DNA of 64,000 nucleotides, from contig JAIUOJ010000003.1 in assembly GCA_020161335.1 (NCBI GenBank), positions 19,735 through 83,734 on the forward strand, given 5' to 3'. The stretch comes from Pseudomonadota bacterium. Its GTDB lineage: Bacteria; Pseudomonadota; Gammaproteobacteria; Xanthomonadales; Xanthomonadaceae. Positions 1 to 8,766 of the stretch are shown piece by piece (within the stretch, counting starts at the first letter, position 1; the number at the start of each line of letters is the position of its first letter). The position numbers were made by a program, and so were the translations under genes. Under the pieces are notes generated by a model. It made no database searches. It was not told the origin of the DNA and saw nothing but the letters and a program-made list of their open reading frames with translations.

Positions 1-1
1 C

Positions 2-181
2 ACCACGATGGTCGATGTCACCGACATCCCGGGTGTCTCCGCGGGCGACGAGGTGGTGCTGTTCGGCCGGCAGGGCGATGACGAGATCACCCAGGCCGAG
101 ATCGAGAAGCTCACCGGCGTGATCCTGGCCGACCAGTACACGGTGTGGGGGACGTCGAACCCGAAACGCCTGCGTCCGTGA
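2..181 (+). CDS. Alanine / broad-specificity amino-acid racemase, C-terminal part (5' end outside window)
   Basis: Only the last 59 residues are present, reading in frame from base 2 to a TGA at 179-181. The piece carries the C-terminal beta-domain signature of PLP-dependent alanine racemases: MVDVTDIPG, then GDEVVLFG, EITQAEIEKLTG and the terminal YTVWGTSNPK. The ending resembles the periplasmic broad-specificity racemases (Bsr type) more than cytoplasmic Alr, which normally ends in a CGISKRVPR-like motif; this is a recalled family comparison, not a search result. The gene converges on gltS with only four bases between the two stop codons. The neighbouring D-glutamate-type genes suggest a role in making or recycling D-amino acids. 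The PLP lysine and catalytic tyrosine lie outside the window and cannot be checked. Confidence 0.8.
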   Translation, partial: TTMVDVTDIPGVSAGDEVVLFGRQGDDEITQAEIEKLTGVILADQYTVWGTSNPKRLRP

Positions 182-185
182 GCGT

Positions 186-1376
186 TCAGTCCCAGAGATT
201 GATGAACCCGGTGATGATCAGCGCGTTGGTGAAGTCGATGAAGAACGCGCCCACCAGCGGCGCGACCAGGAAAGCGCGCGGCGCAGCGCCATAGCGTTCG
301 GTGAGGGTGCGCATGACCGCCATCGCATTGGCGGTGGTGCCGAGCATGAAGCCGATGAAGCCGCCGCCCATCACCGCCGCGTCGTAGTCGCGTCCCATCG
401 CGCGGAACACCACGCCGCAGAACAGCACCACCATCAGCACCTGCAGCGCCAGGTTCACCAGCAGCGGCAGGGCGAGGCCGGACAGTTCCCACAGCTTGAG
501 GTTCATCAGCGCCAGCGACAGGAACAGCGCCAGGCAGACGTTGCCGATCAGGTCGAGCGTGGCCACCGGCAGGCGCAGCCAGCCGGTGGCATCGTCGAGG
601 TTGCGGAACGCGGCACCGACCAGCATCGCGCCGATGTAGGCCGGCAGGGTGAGGCCGAGCGTGGCGATGCCCTTGCTGACCCAGTGGCCCAGCCACATCG
701 CGAGCAGCAGCAAAACGATCGCCTGCAGCGCCCTGAACTCGCGGCTGGCGTCGTCCAGTGGCGATCGTGCGTCGACCTGTTCGACCACCCACTCGGGACC
801 GCTCCGCCCGCGCAGGCCGTGGCGACGGATCAGCACGGTGATCGCGGGGCCGCCGACCAGGCCGCCCAGCACGATGCCGGCCATGGCCGCGGCGACCGCC
901 ACCGATTCGGCGCCCCGCACGCCCGCGGCCTCGAACAGCGGCGCGAACGCCAGGCCGGTCGCCGGCCCGCCGGTGAGCGTGGTGGAACCGGCGAGCACGC
1001 CGAACAGCGGGTGCAGCCCGAAGCCGGCGGCGACCGCCATGCCCAGCAGGTTCTGCGCCACCGCGAAGGCCGAGGCCAGCGCGAGGAATACCATCACCTG
1101 CCGGCCGCTGACCTTCAGCAGCGCCAGGCTGGCATTGATCCCGATGGTGGTGAAGAACGCGATCATCAACGGGCTTTGCAGGCTGGTGTCGAGTTCGAAC
1201 AGGACCACGTCCCGCTGCCGCGCGACCAGCACCGCCAGCGCCACCACGAGGCCGCCGATCACCGGCGGCGGCAGGTTGTAGCGGGCGAACACCGGCACGA
1301 ACCGGCACAGCGCGTAGCCCAGGAACAGGGCGAGCCCGGCGAGGGCGAGGGTCTGGATCGCGTCGAGTTGCAGCAT
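186..1376 (-). CDS. gltS: Sodium/glutamate symporter GltS
   Basis: This 396-residue inner-membrane protein matches the GltS family throughout its length, close to the usual 400. Recognisable family segments are the N-terminal MLQLDAIQTLALAGLALFLG stretch, the YNLPPPVIGGL segment, LMIAFFTTIGINASL, the re-entrant-loop sequence AGSTTLTGGPATG near residues 130-142, and a second inverted loop GGGFIGFMLGTTANAMA near 340-355. GltS takes up glutamate with sodium. The gene is last of three minus-strand genes after a DUF1611/DgcN protein and a DgcA-like epimerase, with a 139-base gap. That context suggests it imports the D- or L-glutamate handled by those enzymes; the substrate is inferred. Confidence 0.92.
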   Translation of the reverse strand: MLQLDAIQTLALAGLALFLGYALCRFVPVFARYNLPPPVIGGLVVALAVLVARQRDVVLFELDTSLQSPLMIAFFTTIGINASLALLKVSGRQVMVFLALASAFAVAQNLLGMAVAAGFGLHPLFGVLAGSTTLTGGPATGLAFAPLFEAAGVRGAESVAVAAAMAGIVLGGLVGGPAITVLIRRHGLRGRSGPEWVVEQVDARSPLDDASREFRALQAIVLLLLAMWLGHWVSKGIATLGLTLPAYIGAMLVGAAFRNLDDATGWLRLPVATLDLIGNVCLALFLSLALMNLKLWELSGLALPLLVNLALQVLMVVLFCGVVFRAMGRDYDAAVMGGGFIGFMLGTTANAMAVMRTLTERYGAAPRAFLVAPLVGAFFIDFTNALIITGFINLWD

Positions 1377-1515
1377 GGCGTTCCTGTCGTGCGATGGGTG
1401 CGGCCACCGCCGCTCGCGTCAGCGATCCCGCCGCTGGCCCGTGCAGGATGTCGCGTGCTCGCGTGCCGAAGCTTGCCAGATGCCGGCGGCCGGCGCGCGC
1501 GTTCCCGCGCAGGCT

Positions 1516-2520
1516 TCAGGCCAGCGCGCCGCCACCCCAGAGCCGCGTCGATGGCGCCTGCAGTCGTCCGTCCTCGCGCATCGTCGCGCCACCCGGATGG
1601 TCTTCGCACAGCCAAAGCGGGCCATCGAGGTCGACGAACTCGGCGTGCCGCGCCACGTGCCACGCCGGCGCGATCGCCAGCGAGGTGCAGATCATGCAGC
1701 CGGCCATGATCCCGAAGCCCTGCGCCTGCGCCGCATCCAGCAGGTCGAGCGCGGCGGTCAGGCCACCGCTCTTGTCGAGCTTGATGTTGACCACCTGGTA
1801 GCGATCGCGCAGCCGCGGCAGGTCGGCCGCGACATGGCAGGATTCATCGGCGCACAGCCGCGCCACCGATCGGAAGCCGACGAGCACGTGGTCCTCGGCG
1901 GACGGCAGGGGTTGCTCGACCAGGTCCACGCGCGCGTCCGCCAGCACCGGCTGCAGCGCGTCCAGCAGCGCCAGCGTCCAGCTCTCGTTCGGATCCACGA
2001 TCATGCGCGCGCGCGGCAGTGCGGCCCGGACCGCGCGGATGCGCGCGGCCGGATCCTCGGCGTCGACCTTGACCTTCACCAGGTCGAGGTGGGCGAGCGC
2101 GCGTGCCGCCGCCGCCATCCGCTCCGGGGTGTCGATGCCGACGGTCTGCGCACTCGCCAGCGATGGCAACGCATCCGGCTGGCCGAGCAACGCGGCGACG
2201 GGACGGCCGCTGCGACGCGATTCGAGGTCCCACAGCGCGCAGTCGAGCGCGTTGCGCGCGGCCCCGGGCGCAAGCGCGTCCAGCAACTGCCTGCGGCCGA
2301 GTCCGCCGGCGATGGCACCGGCCATGGCCTGGGCCTGTGCGCGTACCGATGCCACGCTTTCGCCATAGCGCGGATAAGGCAGCGATTCGCCGCTGCCGAC
2401 GTGCGTGCCGTCGTCGATCGTCGCCACCACCACCTCGGTCGCGGTGCGCACGCCGCGTGCGATCCGGAACGGCGTGGCCAGTGGCCAGCTGCGGTGTTCG
2501 AGCGTCAGCCGGGCAGGCAC
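1516..2520 (-). CDS. dgcA: Enolase-superfamily dipeptide epimerase / N-acetyl-D-glutamate racemase (DgcA-like)
   Basis: This is a muconate-lactonising-type enolase-superfamily protein of about 334 residues. All catalytic elements are visible: the KVKVD base motif, the metal ligands in IVDPNES, DLVEQPLP and CADESC, and the second lysine in NIKLDKSGG. It matches the L-Ala-D/L-Glu epimerase family (YcjG) in length and motifs. Its partnership with a DUF1611 gene is the arrangement described for DgcN-DgcA D-glutamate catabolism, where DgcA interconverts N-acetyl-D- and L-glutamate. The frame is open far upstream, but the conserved part begins LTLEHRSWPLATPFRIARG. I therefore place the start at GTG 2520, which overlaps the end of the DUF1611 gene by 16 bases and implies translational coupling. 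Choosing between dipeptide epimerase and N-acetylglutamate racemase needs biochemistry. Confidence 0.85.
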   Translation of the reverse strand: MPARLTLEHRSWPLATPFRIARGVRTATEVVVATIDDGTHVGSGESLPYPRYGESVASVRAQAQAMAGAIAGGLGRRQLLDALAPGAARNALDCALWDLESRRSGRPVAALLGQPDALPSLASAQTVGIDTPERMAAAARALAHLDLVKVKVDAEDPAARIRAVRAALPRARMIVDPNESWTLALLDALQPVLADARVDLVEQPLPSAEDHVLVGFRSVARLCADESCHVAADLPRLRDRYQVVNIKLDKSGGLTAALDLLDAAQAQGFGIMAGCMICTSLAIAPAWHVARHAEFVDLDGPLWLCEDHPGGATMREDGRLQAPSTRLWGGGALA

Positions 2521-3638
2521 GCCAGCAGCCTGTCCACGATCCGGGCCACGCCATCGCGCACGGGGTCCTGCGCGGGCAGGCCGAGCAGGTCCTCGGCCTC
2601 GCGGCAGGCGCGCGCGGCAGCCGCGGGATCGAGCTTGGAGGTGTTGAGTGCGACGCCCACGGCGACCACGCCCGGGTTGGTGAGCCGCGCCACGGCGAGG
2701 TTGGCGTCCAGCGTCTCGCGCAATCCGGGCACGGGGAAATGCCTCAGTCCGCGCATGTGCGGGCGGCCGGGTTCGTGGCACAGCACCAGCGCGTCGGGCT
2801 GCGCGCCATGCAGCAGGCCCATCGACACGCCCGCGAACGAGGCGTGGAACAGCGAACCCTGGCCCTCGATCAGGTCCCAGCCGCCGTCATCGCGCGCGGG
2901 CGACAGCCATTCGATGCCGCCGGAGATGAAGTCGGCCACCACTGCGTCGATCGGGATGCCGCGCCCGGCAACGAAGATGCCGGTCTGCCCGGTCGCGCGG
3001 AAGTCGGCCTTCAGGCCGCGTGCGCGCATCTCCGCTTCCAGCGACAGCGTGGTGTACATCTTGCCGGTGGAACAATCGGTGCCGACCGTCAGCAGTCGCC
3101 TGCCGGCGCGCCTGAGGCCGGTGCCAACGGGGGTTTCCGGTGGCGTGCGCGCGTCGAACAGGTGGCGGCCGTTGCGGCGCGCGGCCTCGACGATCACGGC
3201 ATGCGACGCCAGCCGCTCATGCAGCCCCGAGGCCACGTTCAGCCCGCCGTCCAGCGCCGCCACGATGTCCGCCACCGACTCGGCGCCGAGTCGACCACCG
3301 GCATTGGCCACGCCGACGATCATCGTCCGCGCGCCGGCGGCACGGGCCTGCGCGACGTCCATGTCCGGCACGTCCACGCGCGTCCTGCAGTCGCGGCCAC
3401 GCAGCTGGCCGAGGCACCACTCCGGACGGAACTGCACCAGTCCGCGCGCGGTCTTGGCCGCGAGGTCGTCGGGCGCGTTGCCCAGGTAGAGCAGGAACGG
3501 CGGCGGCCAATGCGGGTCGCCGGCCGGCGCTGGAGTGCGGGGAAGTGGCACGGGTCCGGTGGCCTGCAGCGCGAGGTCGGCGGGACCCTCATCTTCCGGG
3601 GGATGGGCCAGGCCTGCCATCGAAAAGATGCCTGCCAT
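2505..3638 (-). CDS. dgcN: DUF1611 protein, DgcN-like D-glutamate N-acetyltransferase
   Basis: This 377-residue soluble protein is of the DUF1611 family. It has an N-terminal Rossmann-like part (FLLYLGNAPDDLAAKTARGL, IVGVANAGG) and a P-loop-like C-terminal part starting at LLTVGTDCSTGKMYTTL. Then come ATGQTGIFVAGRGIPIDAVVADF and DLIEGQGSLFHASFAGVS, all family hallmarks. DgcN proteins have been described as N-acetyltransferases that start a D-glutamate catabolic route together with DgcA. The gene heads a minus-strand operon with the epimerase (16-base overlap) and gltS. The extra N-terminal residues before FLLYLGN (about 47) are proline-rich, so a start at the second ATG (3620) is possible. 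The specific acetyltransferase role comes from family knowledge and context, not from a visible catalytic motif. Confidence 0.8.
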   Translation of the reverse strand: MAGIFSMAGLAHPPEDEGPADLALQATGPVPLPRTPAPAGDPHWPPPFLLYLGNAPDDLAAKTARGLVQFRPEWCLGQLRGRDCRTRVDVPDMDVAQARAAGARTMIVGVANAGGRLGAESVADIVAALDGGLNVASGLHERLASHAVIVEAARRNGRHLFDARTPPETPVGTGLRRAGRRLLTVGTDCSTGKMYTTLSLEAEMRARGLKADFRATGQTGIFVAGRGIPIDAVVADFISGGIEWLSPARDDGGWDLIEGQGSLFHASFAGVSMGLLHGAQPDALVLCHEPGRPHMRGLRHFPVPGLRETLDANLAVARLTNPGVVAVGVALNTSKLDPAAAARACREAEDLLGLPAQDPVRDGVARIVDRLLACLPG

Positions 3639-3690
3639 GCATAGCTCGCGGTTATGGCGACATGTGCCGCGCGACAGGCACGGACGTCTA

Positions 3691-3706
3691 GCCGATAAGT
3701 GCTAGG
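3691..3706. promoter_or_regulatory. Possible operator shared with the dctA promoter
   Basis: The sequence GCCGATAAGTGCTAGG lies 40 bases before the response-regulator ATG. Its two blocks, GCCGATAA and GTGCTAGG, recur in the same order on the complementary strand upstream of dctA (7283-7305), where they are separated by seven bases. Sharing between a regulator gene and the transporter gene beside its likely partner kinase suggests a common binding site. The spacing differs, so it could also be chance. Confidence 0.35.
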
Positions 3707-3745
3707 TGCGGCCCGGTTCGCGTTCGGTGGTGGCAGACTGCGGCC

Positions 3746-4384
3746 ATGGCCCCGCCCGTGATCCTCGTCGCCGACGACCACCCTCTGTTCCGCGCGGCGG
3801 TGCTGCACGCCCTGCGCGAAGCGTTGCCACAGGCGTCGGTGGCCGAGGCGGCCAGTGCGCCCGCGCTGGGCGAGGCGCTGCTTGCGCATCCGCAGGCCGA
3901 CCTGGTGCTGCTCGACCTGACCATGCCCGGCGCGCGTGGCTTCTCGGCATTGCTGCATGTGCGCGGCGAGCATCCGCAGGTGCCGGTGGTGGTGATCTCC
4001 TCCAACGACCATCCGCGGGTGATCCGCCGTGCGCAGCAGTTCGGCGCCGCCGGCTTCATCCCCAAGTCCGCGCCGGCCGAATCGATCGGCGAGGCGGTGG
4101 TCGCCGTGCTCGACGGCGGTACCTGGTTCCCGCCGATGGCGGCCGAGCGCTCCGAGGCCGACGCCGAGTTGGCGGCGAAACTCGCGCAACTCACGCCGCA
4201 ACAGTTCCGCGTCCTGCTGTGCCTGGCCGATGGCCTGCTCAACAAGCAGATCGCGCATGCATTGGGGCTGGCCGAGAACACGGTGAAGGTGCACGTCACG
4301 GCGATCCTGAAGAAACTCGATTGCTACAGCCGCACCCAGGCGGCGGTGCTGGTGAAGGCGCTGGAGCCCGAGAGCGGCGCCTGA
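3746..4384 (+). CDS. LuxR/NarL-family response regulator
   Basis: This 212-residue two-domain regulator has a receiver domain at residues 4-120 with the acidic pair D10/D11, phospho-acceptor D57 in LLDLTMPG, and K107. A GerE/LuxR helix-turn-helix follows at about 145-205 (LTPQQFRVLLCLADGLLNKQIAHALGLAENTVKVH). It should be a phosphorylation-controlled transcription factor. The convergent gene at 4586-7267 encodes a DctB-like hybrid kinase, and beyond it dctA is divergent, so the three likely form one sensory unit for C4-dicarboxylate or related carbon sources. Classical DctB partners are NtrC-type DctD regulators, so a LuxR partner is a variation. Pairing is inferred from position and the shared upstream motif. 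Confidence 0.9.
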   Translation: MAPPVILVADDHPLFRAAVLHALREALPQASVAEAASAPALGEALLAHPQADLVLLDLTMPGARGFSALLHVRGEHPQVPVVVISSNDHPRVIRRAQQFGAAGFIPKSAPAESIGEAVVAVLDGGTWFPPMAAERSEADAELAAKLAQLTPQQFRVLLCLADGLLNKQIAHALGLAENTVKVHVTAILKKLDCYSRTQAAVLVKALEPESGA

Positions 4385-4457
4385 TGCATGGGATTCGCCT
4401 GGGTCGCCGGCTCCACAGCGCATCGGCAGCCCCGCACCACCACAGCCCCGATCGTGA

Positions 4458-4550
4458 TGTCATCCCGAACGAAGTGAAGGACCTGCGTCCTGTTTCCCGG
4501 ACCCGTCGCGTTGCGGGATTCCCCGCCCGCTGCGCGGGTCCGGAATGACA
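4458..4550. repeat. 93-bp repeat-like element with inverted ends between convergent genes
   Basis: The segment begins TGTCATCCCGAAC and ends GTCCGGAATGACA, whose reverse complement starts TGTCATTCCGGAC, so the ends form an imperfect inverted repeat. The interior has further dyads, for example CCCGCTGCGCGGG. It fills most of the gap between the stops of the response regulator and the kinase. Elements of this style, reading catcccgaacgaagtgaagg, recur between genes in Xanthomonadales genomes from memory. A mobile MITE-like origin or a bidirectional terminator are both possible. Confidence 0.55.
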
Positions 4551-4585
4551 TCCGGCGGGAGACGCACGGATCGATGGCGGATCTC

Positions 4586-7267
4586 CTAGCTCCGCCGCAA
4601 CAGCATCTGGCTCATCAACGCGCGCAGCGCCGGCGCCCGCACCGGCTTTGACAGGAAGCCCCAGCCGCGTTCGGCCGCGGTGCGCTGCAATGCCCCGTCG
4701 CGCTCGGCGGTGACCAGCACCACGGGCGGCGACTGCTGCCAGCGCGCGCACAGCTGCGCGTACAGCGCCGGCCCCTCGAACGCGCCCATGCGCACGTCGA
4801 GCAGCACGATCTGCGGCACGCGCCGCGGCGAGGCGGCGTCGAGTGCACCCTGCGGCCCGCCGGCGAACGGCACCACGCAACCCCAGCGTTCCAGCAGCGC
4901 GCGCGTGGCCTCGCACACGCGCGCGTCGTCGTCGATGCACCAGCAGGCGCATCCCCGCAGCGGGCCATCGTCCAGCGCGGTGGCGTCGGCTACGGACAAC
5001 GGTGGCGGCGCGGGCACGTCCGTGGCCTCCGCGAGCGGCACCGTCACCCAGAACACGCTGCCGCGGCCGGTCGAAGAGCGCAGGCCGATGCGATGGCCGA
5101 GCAGCCGGCCGATGCGCTCGACGATCGCCAGGCCCAGGCCGGCGCCGCGTTCGTCGCCATGGCCCTCGTCGAGGCGGCGGAATTCCTCGAAGATCTCGCG
5201 CTGCAGGCGCCCGGGGATGCCCGGTCCCTGGTCGTGCACTTCGATCCGCAGGTGGCCGCCTTCGCGCCGACAGCCGAGGAGGATGCGTCCGTGCCGGGTG
5301 TAGCGCACCGCGTTGGACAGGAAGTTCTGCAGGATGCGGCGCAGCAGGGCCTCGTCGCTGCGCACCGCGAGCCGCGTCGGCACGTGCGCCAGCGCCAACC
5401 CGTGCGATGCGGCCAGCATGCCGAACTCGCGCGCCAGCGTGTCCAGCAGCGGCTCCAGCGCGAATGCGCGCACCTGCACCGGCAGCGTGCCCGCCTCCAT
5501 CCGCGAGATGTCGAGCAGGCTGGCGAGCACCGCGTCCTGCGCCGCCAGCGCGGCCTCGACATGGTCGGACAGGTCGCGCTGCTCGCCCGCCGCGAGCCGG
5601 GCGCGCAGCGCGGAGAGGAACATGCGCGCGGCGTTGAGCGGCTGCAGCAGGTCGTGCACGGCGGCGGCGACGAAGCGCGTCTTGTAGCGGTTCGCCTGCT
5701 CGGCGTCGTGGCGCGCCTGCTCGAGGTCGGCGGTGCGGTCGGCGATGCGCCGCTCCAGTGCGTCGGCCAGCGAGCGCAGTTCGCGCGCGGTGTTCTTGTA
5801 GCCGGTGATGTCGGCGTAGCTGGTGACGAAGCCGCCGTCGGGCAGCGGATTGCCGCGGATCTCCAGCACCGTGCCATCGTCCTTCTCGCTTTCGCGGGCG
5901 TGCGGCTTGCCGCTGCGCAGGTGGTCGAGGCGGCGCTGGATCGCGTCCTCCAGCGGGCCCGGGCCGAGCAGTCCGCGTTCGGCGTTGTAGCGGAACACGT
6001 CCTCGATCGGGCGGCCGACGTGGATGAAGCCGGGTGGGAAGCGGAACAGGTCCAGGTAGCGGCGGTTCCAGGCAACCAGGCGCAGGCCGGCATCGATGAT
6101 CACCACGCCTTGCGGCAGGTGTTCGAGCTCGCGGCTGAGGCCGCTGTCGGCCTGGCGTGCGGCCTCGATCACGCCGTCGCGCGCGGTGCGCAGCTCCTGT
6201 GCGTGCTGCTGCACCAGCGCCTCGAGTTCGACGCGGTTGCGCTGGCGCAAGGCGGCGATGCGCCGCCGCTGCTGCACGAACAGGCCCAGCAGCGCCAGCG
6301 CCAGCCACAGCAACGCGGCCGCGATCGCCGCCTGGCGCGCGGCCGCGGCGGTCGCGCTGGTCGCATCGCGCAGCAGGTGCAGGGTCCAGCCCGGCTCCTG
6401 CAGTGGCGCGCGCACCCACAGCCAGTCGTCGCCGCGCGCCGGGGCGTCCAGGCGCGCCTGGATGGCGTCATCGCCCAACGTGCGCTCGCGCCGCACCGCC
6501 ATCGGCCGCAGCGGTTGCGTGCCGTACTGGCGCGTGGCCTCCAGCTCGCGCAGCGCAGCCGGGCCGAGCGCGCGCAGCGTGCGGTAGCGCCAGTCGTCCT
6601 GGCTGGCGAGGAACACCACGCCGTGGCGGTCGCTGACCAACACCGTCCCCTCGACGCGCAGCCATTCGCGCTCGAGCGCGGTCAGCTGGATCTTGATCAC
6701 GACCACGCCCATTGGCGCGCCGTCGCCGCCGCGGACCAGCTCGGAGAGGAAGTAGCCGGGCACCCCGGTGGTGACGCCGATGCCGTAGAAGCGACCCTGG
6801 CCCTCGGCCAGCGCCTGGCGCACGTACGGGCGGAAGCCGTAGTGCTCGCCGACGTTGCTGCCCGGTTCGCGCCAGTTGCTGGCGGCGACCGCGGTGCCCT
6901 CGGCGTCGATCAGCGTCAGCGTCGACGCCTGCGCGGTACGGTTGGCCTCTTCCAGCCGCAGGTTGAGCCGCCGCCGCGTGGCCTCGTCGACCGGCGCGGC
7001 GACCGCCGCGCGCAGCTCCGGGTCCAGCGCCAGCACCTGCGGCAGTGCGCGGTAGCGGTCCACGGTCTGCTCCAGCGCGCGGCCGAGCAGCACCAGTTGC
7101 GCGCGGGATTGCACGGCCTGCCGGTCCAGCTCGCGGCGCTCGCCCCAACCATGCCCGAGCCACGCGAACAGCACCGTGCCGCCGACGGCGAGCAGCAGGG
7201 TGGGCAGCCAGTGGCGTAGGCGCCGATCGCGTCGCATGGCGGCGAGTGTAGTGGCCCGTGCGGGCAA
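4586..7267 (-). CDS. DctB-like hybrid sensor histidine kinase
   Basis: This membrane sensor kinase is 893 residues from ATG 7267; ATG 7237 ([11 protein letters not shown]), ten codons in, is an equally good start. Membrane helix 1 lies at about 21-39. A periplasmic double-PDC/Cache-like region follows ([20 protein letters not shown]), then helix 2 at about 315-332 and a PAS domain at 383-490. The HisKA domain has the phosphorylated H539 in VHDLLQPLN. The ATPase has the N box FLSNAVRY and G boxes DQGPGIPG and [11 protein letters not shown]-terminal receiver has D824 in LLDVRMG and K874. The periplasmic part resembles C4-dicarboxylate sensors. It faces dctA divergently and converges on a LuxR regulator gene. 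Having its own receiver, it probably works by intramolecular relay or as a phosphate sink. Confidence 0.9.
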   Translation of the reverse strand: MPARATTLAAMRRDRRLRHWLPTLLLAVGGTVLFAWLGHGWGERRELDRQAVQSRAQLVLLGRALEQTVDRYRALPQVLALDPELRAAVAAPVDEATRRRLNLRLEEANRTAQASTLTLIDAEGTAVAASNWREPGSNVGEHYGFRPYVRQALAEGQGRFYGIGVTTGVPGYFLSELVRGGDGAPMGVVVIKIQLTALEREWLRVEGTVLVSDRHGVVFLASQDDWRYRTLRALGPAALRELEATRQYGTQPLRPMAVRRERTLGDDAIQARLDAPARGDDWLWVRAPLQEPGWTLHLLRDATSATAAAARQAAIAAALLWLALALLGLFVQQRRRIAALRQRNRVELEALVQQHAQELRTARDGVIEAARQADSGLSRELEHLPQGVVIIDAGLRLVAWNRRYLDLFRFPPGFIHVGRPIEDVFRYNAERGLLGPGPLEDAIQRRLDHLRSGKPHARESEKDDGTVLEIRGNPLPDGGFVTSYADITGYKNTARELRSLADALERRIADRTADLEQARHDAEQANRYKTRFVAAAVHDLLQPLNAARMFLSALRARLAAGEQRDLSDHVEAALAAQDAVLASLLDISRMEAGTLPVQVRAFALEPLLDTLAREFGMLAASHGLALAHVPTRLAVRSDEALLRRILQNFLSNAVRYTRHGRILLGCRREGGHLRIEVHDQGPGIPGRLQREIFEEFRRLDEGHGDERGAGLGLAIVERIGRLLGHRIGLRSSTGRGSVFWVTVPLAEATDVPAPPPLSVADATALDDGPLRGCACWCIDDDARVCEATRALLERWGCVVPFAGGPQGALDAASPRRVPQIVLLDVRMGAFEGPALYAQLCARWQQSPPVVLVTAERDGALQRTAAERGWGFLSKPVRAPALRALMSQMLLRRS

Positions 7268-7282
7268 GCGGTGGCGCCAGGG

Positions 7283-7305
7283 CCTAGTACCAATGCGTTA
7301 TCGGC
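7283..7305. promoter_or_regulatory. Possible regulator-binding site upstream of dctA
   Basis: The blocks CCTAGTAC (7283-7290) and TTATCGGC (7298-7305) flank CAATGCG in the divergent gap between the hybrid kinase and dctA, 53 bases before the dctA ATG. The reverse complement of the site upstream of the LuxR regulator gene (3691-3706) has CCTAGCAC directly followed by TTATCGGC. This makes it a candidate target of that regulator. Confidence 0.4.
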
Positions 7306-7358
7306 AGATCGCCGGGCCGCGCGTACAACGGTGCCCGCGCTCCACGAGATCCCCGACG

Positions 7359-8729
7359 ATGCACCCGACCCTTCATTCCGGCCCCGCCCAGCCGCTGCCG
7401 CTGCCGGCACGCCTGCCCTGGTACCGGCAGCTGTACGTGCAGGTGCTGCTGGCGATCGTGCTCGGCGCGCTGCTCGGCCATTTCGAGCCGGTGCTGGCGC
7501 AGCAGTTCAAACCGTTGGGCGACGGCTTCATCAAGCTGGTGAAGATGATCATCGCGCCGGTGATCTTCCTGACCATCGTCACCGGCATCGCCGGCATGAC
7601 CCAGCTGCGCACGGTCGGGCGGGTGTTCGCCAAGGCGATGGCCTACTTCCTGTTCTTTTCGACGCTGGCGCTGGTCGTCGGCCTCGTGGTGGCGCACCTG
7701 GTGCAGCCCGGCGCCGGCATGAACATCAACCCCGCCTCGCTCGACACCGCCGCGGTCGAGGGCTACGTGCAGAAGTCGCACGAGATGTCGCTGGTCGGCT
7801 TCCTGCTCGACGTGATCCCGGCGACCGTGGTCGGCGCCTTCGTCGAGGGCAACATCCTGCAGGTGCTGTTCGTGGCGGTGCTGTTCGGCATCGCGCTGGC
7901 GATGGTTGGCGAGCCGGGGCGGCCGGTACTGAAGTTCCTCGAGGCGCTGACCGCGCCGGTGTTCAAACTGGTGCACATCCTGATGAAGGCCGCGCCGATC
8001 GGCGCGTTCGGCGCGATAGCGTTCACCATCGGCCGCTACGGCGTGGAATCGCTGGCCAACCTGGCCTGGCTGATCGGCACCTTCTACATCACGTCGCTGC
8101 TGTTCGTGCTGGTGATCCTCGGCACGGTGTCGCGCCTGTGCGGGTTCTCGATCCTCAGGCTGTGCCGCTACCTGCGCGCCGAGCTGCTGCTGGTGCTGGG
8201 CACGTCGTCGTCGGAATCGGCGCTGCCATCGCTGATGGAGAAGATGGAGCGCGCCGGTTGCAGGAAGTCGGTGGTCGGCCTGGTCGTGCCCACCGGCTAT
8301 TCGTTCAACCTCGACGGCACCAACATCTACATGACCCTGGCGGCGCTGTTCATCGCACAGGCCACCAACACCGAGCTCACGCTGTGGCAGCAGGTGACCC
8401 TGCTGCTGGTGGCGATGCTCAGCTCGAAGGGTGCGGCGGGCGTCACCGGGGCCGGTTTCATCACCCTGGCGGCCACGCTGTCGGTGGTGCCGACGATCCC
8501 GGTCGCGGGCATGGCACTGATCCTGGGCGTCGACCGCTTCATGAGCGAATGCCGCTCGATCACCAATTTCATCGGCAACGCGGTGGCCACCGTGGTGGTC
8601 GCGCGCTGGGAGAACGCGCTCGACCGCGATGCGCTCGACCGGGCCCTGGCCGGGCCGCCGTCGCCGATCGCCGCCGCACCCGACCCGGCCGCCGGGCCGG
8701 GCGACCCGAAGTCGCTGGACCTCGACTGA
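7359..8729 (+). CDS. dctA: C4-dicarboxylate/proton (sodium) symporter DctA
   Basis: This 456-residue DAACS-family transporter imports C4-dicarboxylates such as succinate, fumarate and malate. Diagnostic segments are [22 protein letters not shown], the serine-rich re-entrant loop [17 protein letters not shown], the ion/substrate loop [17 protein letters not shown] and the C-terminal [20 protein letters not shown]. The last two favour DctA over glutamate carriers. The frame is open 61 codons upstream, but family similarity begins just after ATG 7359. It is first of three same-strand genes (37 bases to the TonB receptor, then 18 to a hydrolase), so transport across both membranes may be co-expressed. 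Control by the adjacent kinase/LuxR pair is inferred. Confidence 0.93.
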   Translation: MHPTLHSGPAQPLPLPARLPWYRQLYVQVLLAIVLGALLGHFEPVLAQQFKPLGDGFIKLVKMIIAPVIFLTIVTGIAGMTQLRTVGRVFAKAMAYFLFFSTLALVVGLVVAHLVQPGAGMNINPASLDTAAVEGYVQKSHEMSLVGFLLDVIPATVVGAFVEGNILQVLFVAVLFGIALAMVGEPGRPVLKFLEALTAPVFKLVHILMKAAPIGAFGAIAFTIGRYGVESLANLAWLIGTFYITSLLFVLVILGTVSRLCGFSILRLCRYLRAELLLVLGTSSSESALPSLMEKMERAGCRKSVVGLVVPTGYSFNLDGTNIYMTLAALFIAQATNTELTLWQQVTLLLVAMLSSKGAAGVTGAGFITLAATLSVVPTIPVAGMALILGVDRFMSECRSITNFIGNAVATVVVARWENALDRDALDRALAGPPSPIAAAPDPAAGPGDPKSLDLD

Positions 8730-8766
8730 GATCGACGCCGGCACGCCATCCGAGGGAGGAAGCACC

